This document shows, in pieces, positions 7,879 through 14,032 of a stretch of DNA of 38,332 bases. The position numbers and the translations under genes were made by a program. The stretch's first letter is position 1; the number at the start of each line of letters is the position of its first letter. This DNA comes from Ruminococcus sp. (GTDB lineage: Bacteria > Bacillota > Clostridia > Oscillospirales > Ruminococcaceae), in contig JAFTQW010000062.1 of NCBI GenBank assembly GCA_017462565.1, forward strand, positions 1-38,332. Reading direction: 5' to 3'. Under the pieces are notes generated by a model. That model was not told where the DNA came from. It saw only the letters and a program-made list of their open reading frames with translations, and ran no database searches.

Positions 7879-8384
7879 AGAAATATGTGCAGAACGCTGA
7901 TTTTTTCTTTTTGGAGAAATAAACATGGGAAAAACCTTCCCGATTTTGCAAAATCCTCGGTTGATATATAGAGGGGTTCATACCACTGATGGCTGAAAAG
8001 GGTACGGATCACTCGCTGACATATCCTATCCTCCGTGATGAGGGGCGGTACGGTTCTTCCATTTGCCGCACCGTCCCATACTTTCAACTATGCTTTCATG
8101 TTAATTTCTTTTATTTTTCTGTCAACAGCAGAGATGCTGTTGGGAGTGTACGTCCTTCGGAGCGTACATTGCCAAAGGCATCTCACACATTCCTCTTAGT
8201 TTTGTTTGACGGCTGATATGCTGTCGGGAGCTTCCTCTCGATTTGAGGAGAAGCTGCCAACAGTACATCAAATATCAGGCATAAAAATAACTGACAACGA
8301 TGCACTTAGTATCTTGACAATAGAATATGGAACATCTACGCTTTTTCAGTTTCTTTTCTTCTGACAGGAAGGAGGTTATGTCCT
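7879..8384. other. Gene-free stretch with several strong stem-loops
   Basis: No recognised gene. A 23-codon ORF at 7925 (MGKTFPILQNP...) has a GGAG site but no family. A hairpin with arms GGGCGGTACGG and CCGCACCGTCCC lies at about 8043-8077, and twin structured motifs lie at 8131-8280 (listed separately). TTGACA at 8314-8319 may be a -35 box for the excisionase gene, but the -10 (TACGCT) is poor. Confidence 0.45.
8131..8280 (+). repeat. Twin structured motifs upstream of the excisionase gene
   Basis: Two diverged copies of one design. Copy 1 (8131-8184) has outer stem GAGATGC/GCATCTC and an inner hairpin with arms GTACG and CGTAC. Copy 2 (8212-8280) has outer stem GCTGATAT/ATATCAGGC and inner arms AGCTTCCTC and GAGGAGAAGCT. 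The shared 5' strand is GAKATGCTGTYGGGAG, and both have TGCCAA after the inner hairpin. Arms differ between copies while pairing is kept, which indicates a selected fold. Confidence 0.55.
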
Positions 8385-8603
8385 ATGGATTCAATACCGC
8401 TTGAAGTTGTATATAAGAATATGTATAGCGAATATCCTGAGATACTGGAAGTAAAGGACTTATGTGAAATTCTCGGCTATGGAAAGAAAAAGGTTTATCA
8501 GCTTATCAAGGAAGGACAACTCAAAAAAATTCCTTGTGGTAGAACAATCAAGGTCGCAAAAGCTACGATTATAGATTTCGTTCTGCAATGCGCACAAAAA
8601 TAA
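8385..8603 (+). CDS. xis: Excisionase-type MerR/HTH_17 DNA-binding protein
   Basis: A 72-residue protein. EYPEILEVKDLCEILGYGKKKVYQLIKEGQLKKIPCGR is the winged helix of the excisionase family, ending in the basic wing motif. It sits 136 bases before the integrase gene on the same strand, the usual place for a recombination directionality factor. Such proteins bend attachment-site DNA and tip the integrase toward excision. An AGGAGG site lies about 10 bases before the ATG; an internal ATG at codon 13 would also fit. Integrase arm-like sequences follow the stop. Confidence 0.87.
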   Translation: MDSIPLEVVYKNMYSEYPEILEVKDLCEILGYGKKKVYQLIKEGQLKKIPCGRTIKVAKATIIDFVLQCAQK

Positions 8604-8604
8604 C

Positions 8605-8651
8605 TGGTAGAAATGTCCCTTGTGTCAAATTTTGTAGAAGTGGTAGGAAAA
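8605..8651 (+). promoter_or_regulatory. Possible integrase/Xis arm-type sites between xis and int
   Basis: TGGTAGAAA at 8605-8613 and TGGTAGGAAA at 8641-8650, with a weaker TGTAGAAG between them, resemble the repeated motif next to the attachment site at 10213-10281. Confidence 0.4.
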
Positions 8652-8654
8652 CGC

Positions 8655-8683
8655 TTGCAAATGACTTTGTATCGCGCTACAAT
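8655..8683 (+). promoter_or_regulatory. Promoter for the integrase gene
   Basis: TTGCAA (8655-8660), a 17-base spacer and TACAAT (8678-8683), 57 bases before the ATG. The arm-like sites sit immediately upstream, so integrase or Xis binding could repress it. Confidence 0.55.
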
Positions 8684-8739
8684 ATAGTTATGAGGTCAAT
8701 AGCGCAGACCACCGCTTTCGACATAAGGAGGATAATATA

Positions 8740-10059
8740 ATGAAAGCAAGTCTGCCTTTTAAGTACATTATTGCCGAAAAGAAGGGCAAAAACTATGTTG
8801 TCTTTGATTTCAAGGACGATAGTGGCAAGCGTAAGAGAAAATGGGTTACAACCGATTTGCCTGTTGACTGTTCTTATAAAGCACTGACAGCAAAGGTGAA
8901 CGTAATAGTAGCAAAGTTCTATGAGGAGTTTCTCACAGGCAGCTTAACAAAAGTCAAGGAAACCCCAAAGGAAAAGACAGAACTCAGCGAGGAGGTTCTC
9001 AGTGATGATGCTGTATGCAAGACAAGTTTTGAGTTCACAGCATTTCTTGACTACTGGCTTGAAACAATCAGACCGACAATCGCACGAACCTCTTATGAAA
9101 GCTACAATCGCTATATCACCAGGATCAAAAACTATTTTGACGAGCGTTATCCGCATCTTCTTCTTGGCAACCTGACAGCTTTACAGCTTCAGCAGTTCTA
9201 TAACGATAAGTTCAACAGCGGTCTTTCGGGCAATTCGGTAAAGCATTACCATGCCAATATCCACAAAGCACTAAAATATGCTGTAAAAATGGATATGCTC
9301 GATGTAAACGTCGCAGATAAGGTTGAACTGCCGAAAATCCAGAAGTTTGAAGCCAATTTCTACAACAAGGACGAGTTGGAACAGCTCTTTGAAGTATTCA
9401 AGGGCGATAGACTTGAACTTGTGGTACATATTGCAGCCTACTACGGACTTCGCAAGAGCGAGATTATTGGTTTGAAGTGGGATTCCGTCAACTTTGAGGA
9501 AAAGAAACTCACGGTTCGCCGTAAGGTTTCCAGCACTTATGGCGGCGGCAAAGAAATGATTTTTGTCGAAAATCAGCTTAAAACTGAGTCCAGTGTAAGA
9601 ACTTTTCCCTTGATTCCTCATATTGAGCAGATGCTAATAGAACGCAAAAACCTTGAAGAATACTACTCGAAGCTCCTCGGTAAAGACTTTGACAGGGAAT
9701 ATGACGGCTTTGTGTGCCGTGACAACTTCGGTAAGCTGATTACGCCAAACTTTGTAACTACTCACTTCAAGTACATCATTAAGAAAAATAAGCTCAAACA
9801 CATTCGATTCCATGATCTTCGTCATTCATGTGCCAGTCTGTTGCTGGCAAACGGAGTATCCATGAAGGCGATCCAGGAGTGGCTTGGACATTCAACATTT
9901 AATGTTACAGCCAATTTTTATAGTCACCTCGACTTTCATTCCAAAGTGGAGTCTGCGGAGACTATCGCCAAAGTGTTGGGTGGAGACAGTACAGATACGG
10001 AACAGGCTATCCATGATAAAGGTTCAGAGGACGAAAAAAATCGCAAGTCCTCAACCTGA
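8740..10059 (+). CDS. int: Tyrosine site-specific integrase
   Basis: A 439-residue phage-type integrase. Residues 1-65 form a basic arm-binding domain, about 95-190 the SAM-like core-binding domain, and 205-410 the catalytic domain. The active-site set is complete: R238 (GLRKSE), K281, H358-x-x-R361 (HDLRH), H384 (LGHS) and the nucleophile Y394 (FYSHLD). It would move the element in and out of the chromosome, most likely at the tRNA-Leu gene 270 bases downstream. AAGGAGG precedes the ATG. The tail after the tyrosine is longer and more polar than usual (ending KNRKSST), which may be dispensable. Confidence 0.95.
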   Translation: MKASLPFKYIIAEKKGKNYVVFDFKDDSGKRKRKWVTTDLPVDCSYKALTAKVNVIVAKFYEEFLTGSLTKVKETPKEKTELSEEVLSDDAVCKTSFEFTAFLDYWLETIRPTIARTSYESYNRYITRIKNYFDERYPHLLLGNLTALQLQQFYNDKFNSGLSGNSVKHYHANIHKALKYAVKMDMLDVNVADKVELPKIQKFEANFYNKDELEQLFEVFKGDRLELVVHIAAYYGLRKSEIIGLKWDSVNFEEKKLTVRRKVSSTYGGGKEMIFVENQLKTESSVRTFPLIPHIEQMLIERKNLEEYYSKLLGKDFDREYDGFVCRDNFGKLITPNFVTTHFKYIIKKNKLKHIRFHDLRHSCASLLLANGVSMKAIQEWLGHSTFNVTANFYSHLDFHSKVESAETIAKVLGGDSTDTEQAIHDKGSEDEKNRKSST

Positions 10060-10085
10060 GAACCTGCGATAATAGTGTGCCGATC

Positions 10086-10109
10086 GTCTACCCATTCTAC
10101 CACGGCGGC
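10086..10109 (-). other. tRNA-Leu 5'-half-like fragment
   Basis: On the minus strand, 20 of 24 bases match the first 24 bases of the intact tRNA-Leu at 10328-10414 (acceptor strand plus D-arm start). No anticodon arm follows; the sequence runs into the end of the integrase gene. It may be a trace of an earlier attachment event or chance. Confidence 0.4.
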
Positions 10110-10212
10110 ATTATAAAAAAAGTAAAAAAGTTAATCAGGTCAACTTGACACGGGGGATAAAAATCTTTTGTGCTAAGACCAAAAATGAAAGTGAAATTGA
10201 AAAAAGCAGCGA

Positions 10213-10281
10213 TTTTGGTAGAAAATTTGGTAGAAATCCGGTAGAAAAACGCTCATTCACAAGAAACTTTTCTACCAAATT
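10213..10281. repeat. Repeated GGTAGAAA motifs near the attachment site
   Basis: Three direct copies of TNGGTAGAAA within 35 bases (10215-10248) and one inverted copy (TTTCTACCAAA, about 10269-10279). This is the form of integrase arm-binding sites at an element end. Confidence 0.55.
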
Positions 10282-10289
10282 AGTCAGAA

Positions 10290-10323
10290 AATAAGAAAAG
10301 AATGCCGTAAAATCGACATTCTT
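10290..10323 (-). terminator. Terminator of the tRNA-Leu gene
   Basis: On the minus strand AAGAATG (10323-10317) pairs with CATTCTT (10304-10298) and is followed by TTCTTATTTTC. It lies just after the tRNA 3' end. Confidence 0.5.
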
Positions 10324-10327
10324 TCGA

Positions 10328-10414
10328 TGGTGCCGCTAACCGGACTTGAACCGGTACGCTGTTGCCAGCGAGGGATTTTAAGTCCCTTGTGTCTGCCTAT
10401 TCCACCACAGCGGC
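10328..10414 (-). tRNA. tRNA-Leu (anticodon UAA)
   Basis: An 87-base tRNA with a seven-pair acceptor stem (GCCGCTG with TAGCGGC, the last pair G-T), a long variable arm (CTCGCTGGCAACAGCG region) as in class II tRNAs, T-loop GTTCAAGTC, and an encoded CCA at 10328-10330. The anticodon loop reads CTTAAAA, giving UAA. The integrase gene ends 270 bases beyond its 3' end, so the 3' half is the probable attB/attR core; the matching attL copy would lie outside the window to the left. Confidence 0.95.
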
Positions 10415-10431
10415 AGTTATTAACTTTTAAT

Positions 10432-10460
10432 ATTATATCACATTAATATAAAAATGTCAA
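10432..10460 (-). promoter_or_regulatory. Promoter for tRNA-Leu
   Basis: On the minus strand TTGACA (10455-10460), a 17-base spacer and TATAAT (10432-10437), a perfect consensus ending 17 bases before the tRNA. Confidence 0.85.
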
Positions 10461-10492
10461 GAATTATTCAGGTATTTTTTCAAGTTATTTTT

Positions 10493-10668
10493 AAGGCAAT
10501 ACCGCACAATTATTGTCGTGCAGATGCGCAGTCAGATTTTTCGTCAGATTGCATAAAAACGACGCAGGCATACTGGCGTATGTCAAGGAGTTTTTGTGTG
10601 ATATGGCGGAAAATCTGCAAGCAGATGTGCGGCAAAGGCGTTAGCCGCTAATTGTGCGGTGTTGCCTT
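10493..10668. mobile_element. MITE-like element 1 (176 bp)
   Basis: Terminal inverted repeats of 20 bases, AAGGCAAYACCGCACAATTA, bound a 176-bp unit flanked by TTAA-like sequence. It contains the core GCAGGCATACTGGCGTATG (about 10564-10582), which recurs in elements 2 and 3. It has no plausible coding frame; the 65-codon ORF across it is an artefact. It lies directly upstream of the toxin promoter. Confidence 0.7.
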
Positions 10669-10679
10669 AAATCCGATAA

Positions 10680-10708
10680 TTGACAAGCAAATCAATGCAT
10701 GATATAAT
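10680..10708 (+). promoter_or_regulatory. Promoter of the broken holin-like toxin gene
   Basis: TTGACA (10680-10685), a 17-base spacer and TATAAT (10703-10708). A similar promoter, sharing the TAATTGACA and CATGATATAAT-type context, is found at 11187-11215. Confidence 0.8.
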
Positions 10709-10776
10709 GTAAAACAGGGTACTGGATAAAACGATAGGCGGTTCTAATCTTCCCTCGGGAACGGGGATGAGCTGAA

Positions 10777-11017
10777 ATGACCATAATGGAATTACTAAGA
10801 GCCTGTTTAGTATCTCGCTGCGCACGTCTTTTTGGCAAACTTTGCCGATGCCTGCGTTGAAAAAGCTCACCATACGTCAGTATGCCTTCGCTTTTTCGCC
10901 TTGTCCTCGGCAAACTCATGCTCAAAAAGCCGCACATACCGAGATACTAAACAGGCTCTAACATTACTTATGCTTGTAGTTGCGATTATAAATCTCAGCA
11001 ATAACAAAAAGAAATAA
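10777..11017 (+). pseudogene. Holin-like toxin of a type I toxin-antitoxin locus, split by a MITE
   Basis: With the 160-bp insert (10799-10958) and one copy of its TAA duplication removed, the frame from ATG 10777 reads MTIMELL, then TLLMLVVAIINL, and ends NNKKK at TAA 11015-11017: 25 residues with one membrane helix and a basic tail. That matches the small putative holin-like toxins common in Firmicutes. With the insert in place translation from the ATG stops after 27 codons, so the toxin is inactive. An antisense promoter faces it from 11105-11133, as in TxpA/RatA-type loci. The family assignment is from the sequence pattern. Confidence 0.7.
10799..10958. mobile_element. MITE-like element 2 (160 bp) inserted in the toxin gene
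   Basis: Perfect 19-bp terminal inverted repeats GAGCCTGTTTAGTATCTCG, flanked by a direct TAA duplication (10796-10798 and 10959-10961). Removing it restores a toxin frame, so the ends are exact. The minus strand contains GGCATACTGACGTATGG and then ACGCAGGCATCGGCAAA, the core shared with elements 1 and 3. It encodes no transposase. Confidence 0.85.
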
Positions 11018-11043
11018 CCGCCCCACTACCACATAGGACGGTT
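11005..11043 (-). terminator. Terminator of the antisense RNA
   Basis: AACCG/CGGTT with two further G-C pairs (11016-11043). On the minus strand it is followed by ATTTCTTTTTG. Confidence 0.6.
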
Positions 11044-11098
11044 GTTTCAACAATAACTTTCATATGGGTGAAAACCGCTTATCGCAGTACCCTCTTTT
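11016..11098 (-). ncRNA. Antisense antitoxin RNA of the broken toxin locus
   Basis: Inferred transcript from the minus-strand promoter at 11105-11133 to the hairpin at 11016-11043, about 80 nt. It is complementary to the 3' untranslated part of the toxin mRNA, including the GGTGAAAACCGCTTATCGC segment. Type I antitoxins in TxpA/RatA systems act this way. Start and end are predicted only. Confidence 0.55.
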
Positions 11099-11104
11099 AT
11101 TTAT

Positions 11105-11133
11105 ATTATAACACATAAAATTGTATGTGTCAA
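11105..11133 (-). promoter_or_regulatory. Antisense RNA promoter
   Basis: On the minus strand TTGACA (11128-11133), a 17-base spacer and TATAAT (11105-11110), a perfect consensus pointing into the 3' end of the toxin locus. Confidence 0.8.
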
Positions 11134-11186
11134 GCGTCAAATTCTATTGTATATCACGTTTTTCAGTTATTTTTTATATCCGGTAA

Positions 11187-11215
11187 TTGACATTAATTAA
11201 CTGCCATGATATAAT
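11187..11215 (+). promoter_or_regulatory. Promoter for the hydrolase-MurF operon
   Basis: TTGACA (11187-11192), a 17-base spacer and TATAAT (11210-11215), a perfect consensus about 65 bases before the preferred start at 11281. Confidence 0.8.
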
Positions 11216-11280
11216 AAAATGTATGATAGGATAAATATCCTGCATATAATATGTTAAATAAAAATATATACATGGAGATA

Positions 11281-12060
11281 ATGAATTTGAACAAAACAGT
11301 TAACGGCATCAAAATAAATTACGAACAAAAAGGAAGCGGAGACCTTATCGTTCTGCTTCACGGATGGGGAAGCAATATAAAGCTTTTTGCCAATCTCATA
11401 GACCTGCTTTCGCAGAAATATACGGTAGTTGCAATGGATATGCCCGGATTCGGTGAAAGTGAAGAACCGCCCTCAGCCTGGTGCGTGGACGATTATGTGG
11501 ACTTCGTGATCGACTTCCTCAAAGATTACGATAACAAGGAAATAATGTTTCTCGGTCACTCGTTCGGCGGACGTGTCATAATCAAGCTCAACAGCAGAAA
11601 AGGCCTGCCTTTTGACATTTCAAAGGTAATTCTTGTGGACAGCGCAGGAATTCTTCCTCCAAAAAGCAACAAAAAAAGCTGGAGAACTCGCTATTATAAA
11701 ATGGGAAAAGCGTTTCTTTCAACAAAACTGGTTCAGAAAATAGCCCCGGACGCTCTTGAGAATTTCCGCAAAAAAATGGGAAGCGCCGACTATGCCGCAG
11801 CTTCTCCGCTTATGAGACAGGTTCTTGTCAAGGTCGTAAACGAAGATTTAGAGCCGCTTCTCCCGAATATAAAATGTCCCGCTCTTCTTGTCTGGGGAGT
11901 GAACGATACGGCAACTCCTCTTTCAGACGGCGAAAAAATGGAGAAGCTTATCCCCGATGCAGGACTTGTCAAGCTTGAAAATGCCGGACATTATTCGTTC
12001 CTCGAACAGCAGTATACCTTCAACCGTGTAATGTGTTCGTTTATGAAGATTGGAGACTGA
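11281..12060 (+). CDS. Alpha/beta hydrolase
   Basis: A 259-residue alpha/beta-fold hydrolase from the preferred start. The oxyanion motif HGWGS is at 27-31, the nucleophile S94 in GHSFGG, the acid D209 in VNDTATP and the histidine H237 in AGHYSF. No signal peptide, so cytoplasmic. The substrate is unknown; such genes are often next to murF and ddl in Clostridia, which hints at a cell-wall link. ATG 11281 is chosen because GGAG lies 4 bases before it; the in-frame ATG 11251 lacks a site and overlaps a TATAAT-like sequence. Three bases separate it from the next gene. Confidence 0.85.
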   Translation: MNLNKTVNGIKINYEQKGSGDLIVLLHGWGSNIKLFANLIDLLSQKYTVVAMDMPGFGESEEPPSAWCVDDYVDFVIDFLKDYDNKEIMFLGHSFGGRVIIKLNSRKGLPFDISKVILVDSAGILPPKSNKKSWRTRYYKMGKAFLSTKLVQKIAPDALENFRKKMGSADYAAASPLMRQVLVKVVNEDLEPLLPNIKCPALLVWGVNDTATPLSDGEKMEKLIPDAGLVKLENAGHYSFLEQQYTFNRVMCSFMKIGD

Positions 12061-12063
12061 TTT

Positions 12064-13641
12064 ATGAATATTGCTTTATTCTGCATTTATACGGCAGCCG
12101 CTCTTGCCGGAATAATCTTTTTCTCGCTGAGAGAATTTCATATGCTCCAGCTTAACGGTTATAAAACTCCGGAACATTCCCGGTGGATGAAGAAAAATTA
12201 CAAACGATATATCTTTCCTCTCGTCCTTTTCGTATTGCAGTTCCTTATGCTTATCACCGGAGCGACTCTTCCTATGCTTATAGGATTTACAGCCTTTAAC
12301 CTCTGTTTTCCTATTATAAACAAGCCGGGGAAAAAGTTCAAAAAGCCTCTTAAATATACGGCAAGAGTCAAGAGAATGCTCGTAACATTCTGGATTCTCG
12401 AAGCTCTGATTATCGGCGGAAGCTCGTTCATATCGCATGGAAAATTCAATTCGCCGTGGCTTTATATCCTCATCGGTTCCGGACTTTATTTCACTCCGAT
12501 TCTCGTACCGCTTTCAAACCTTATCAACAAGCCGATCGAAAAAGCGATACAGAAATGGTACATCAACGACGCTAAGAGAATTTTAAGCGAAATGCCTGAT
12601 CTCCACAAGGTCGGAATCACGGGCAGCTACGGCAAGACCAGTATGAAATTCTATCTCAGCGAACTTCTCGGCTCGCAGTTTGAAACGCTGAAAACTCCCG
12701 AAAGCTTCAATACTCCGATGGGAGTTACAATCACGATAAGACAGCATCTCAAGCCGACTCATGAGTATTTCATCTGCGAAATGGGAGCAAGACGTGTTCA
12801 TGAGATAAAGGAACTCTGCGATATCGCTCATCCCCACGACGGCATCATAACTTCCGTCGGACCGCAGCATCTTGAAACTTTCAACTCGATTGAAAACGTT
12901 GTAAACACTAAATTCGAGCTTGCAGACTGCGTTCAGGCAGCCGGCGGAAAAATTTACCTTAACGGCGACAACGAGCTTATACGCAAGAAAGCTCCGCAGT
13001 ATAAAAATGCGATTCTTTACGGACTTCAGGAGGGCAACGATTACCGTGCCTCCGACATATCGGTTTCCGACAGAGGAACTGAATTCACCGTAACTGCTCC
13101 GAACGGCGACAGCCTGCGTTTCTCCATGAAGCTCCTCGGAGAGCATAACGTTCAGAACGTTCTCGGAGCTATTGCATATTGCCACGGACTTGGCATTTCT
13201 CTCGAAAAACTCGCCCTTCCCGTTAAGCGAATCGCCGCTGTTCCGCATAGATTGCAGCTTCTTGACAAGGGCGGCGACCTCACTTATATCGACGACGCTT
13301 ACAACTCAAATCCAAGCGGTTGCCGTGCGGCTCTGAACGTTCTTGGACTTTTCGACGCCTGCCGTATTCTTGTAACTCCGGGAATGGTCGAGCTTGGCGC
13401 AAAGCAGGAAGAGTTGAACTACGAATTCGGCAAAGAGGCGGCAGAAGCCTGCGATTATATCGTCCTCGTAGGCAAAGCTCAGACAGTTCCTATTTATAAC
13501 GGAATCAAGGATGCAGGCTACAACATGAGTCAGGTTTACGTTGCAGACGGTCTTAACGAAGCTCTTGCAAAGGTTCAGGAATACAAAACCGACAAAAAGA
13601 AAATAGTCCTTCTCGAAAACGATTTACCGGACAATTATTAA
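12064..13641 (+). CDS. MurF-like Mur ligase with N-terminal membrane domain
   Basis: A 525-residue protein. Residues 1-160 hold about four membrane helices (1-21, 50-82, 105-122, 130-150). From about 180 a Mur ligase follows: ATP-binding GITGSYGKTS at 184-193, CEMGARR, SVGPQHLETF, then the C-terminal ligase domain with DDAYNSNP near 410. MurF joins D-Ala-D-Ala to UDP-MurNAc-tripeptide. The DDAYNSNP signature and the ddl gene downstream support MurF-type activity. The normal MurF N-terminal UDP-binding domain is not recognisable and appears to be replaced by the membrane part, so the acceptor could be lipid-linked; that is inference. It is co-transcribed with the upstream hydrolase. Confidence 0.82.
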   Translation: MNIALFCIYTAAALAGIIFFSLREFHMLQLNGYKTPEHSRWMKKNYKRYIFPLVLFVLQFLMLITGATLPMLIGFTAFNLCFPIINKPGKKFKKPLKYTARVKRMLVTFWILEALIIGGSSFISHGKFNSPWLYILIGSGLYFTPILVPLSNLINKPIEKAIQKWYINDAKRILSEMPDLHKVGITGSYGKTSMKFYLSELLGSQFETLKTPESFNTPMGVTITIRQHLKPTHEYFICEMGARRVHEIKELCDIAHPHDGIITSVGPQHLETFNSIENVVNTKFELADCVQAAGGKIYLNGDNELIRKKAPQYKNAILYGLQEGNDYRASDISVSDRGTEFTVTAPNGDSLRFSMKLLGEHNVQNVLGAIAYCHGLGISLEKLALPVKRIAAVPHRLQLLDKGGDLTYIDDAYNSNPSGCRAALNVLGLFDACRILVTPGMVELGAKQEELNYEFGKEAAEACDYIVLVGKAQTVPIYNGIKDAGYNMSQVYVADGLNEALAKVQEYKTDKKKIVLLENDLPDNY

Positions 13642-13650
13642 AGTGATTTC

Positions 13651-13850
13651 TAATAATGGGTTTCCAAAGGCAGCGTGACGCTGCACCCGATCACGATGTT
13701 ACCTCTGATAAAAGATAAAAAAACACATCGCTCGTGGTTTACCGTAATAAAGGGTTTCCAAAGGGTTGAATAACCCTTTGGTCAGGTCAAGGGCAGAAAG
13801 CCCTTGTGGGGTATCGGGGCAAAGCCCCGTAAAAGACAGCGTGGAGAAAA
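13651..13850. repeat. Composite intergenic repeat R1 in the murF-ddl gap
   Basis: This 391-base gap (13642-14032) has no gene. It starts with GGGTTTCCAAAGG and the palindrome GCAGCGTGACGCTGC, a segment also seen at 25558-25676 and inverted at 20883-20998. A second unit follows with GGGTTTCCAAAGGG paired to CCCTTTGG, then hairpins AAGGGC/GCCCTT and GGGGC/GCCCC. Bases 13851-14032 are unassigned apart from an AAAGGAG ribosome site for ddl. Confidence 0.75.
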
Positions 13851-14032
13851 AAGCAGAATCAAAATTTGCAATATTGTTAAAATTAACGTACACCCGATCC
13901 ACGCTGTCCCGAACCAGCGAGAGAGCGAAGCGTATCGAGCGGACGGATTATATAAATCATCCCCTGTGAGCGCAGAGCGAACACGCTCTATATAAACAGT
14001 AAGCAATTAAATAGATAAAGGAGAAAATTTCA

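Noticed and set aside
7925-7996. 23-codon ORF after the sigma-like gene
   Set aside because: It has a ribosome site but overlaps a GGGAA/TTCCC hairpin and shows no family; too little evidence.
8314-8342. Promoter for the excisionase gene from TTGACA at 8314
   Set aside because: The -10 at the proper distance is TACGCT, too weak to list as a feature on its own.
10454-10651. 65-codon ORF downstream of tRNA-Leu
   Set aside because: It lies across MITE-like element 1 and its composition follows the inverted repeats; no ribosome site.
12583-13248. 221-codon minus-strand ORF inside the MurF-like gene
   Set aside because: Antisense reading of a clearly coding region; no family features.
13766-14006. 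Several overlapping short ORFs in the murF-ddl gap
   Set aside because: All lie in palindromic repeat DNA, open on both strands without ribosome sites.
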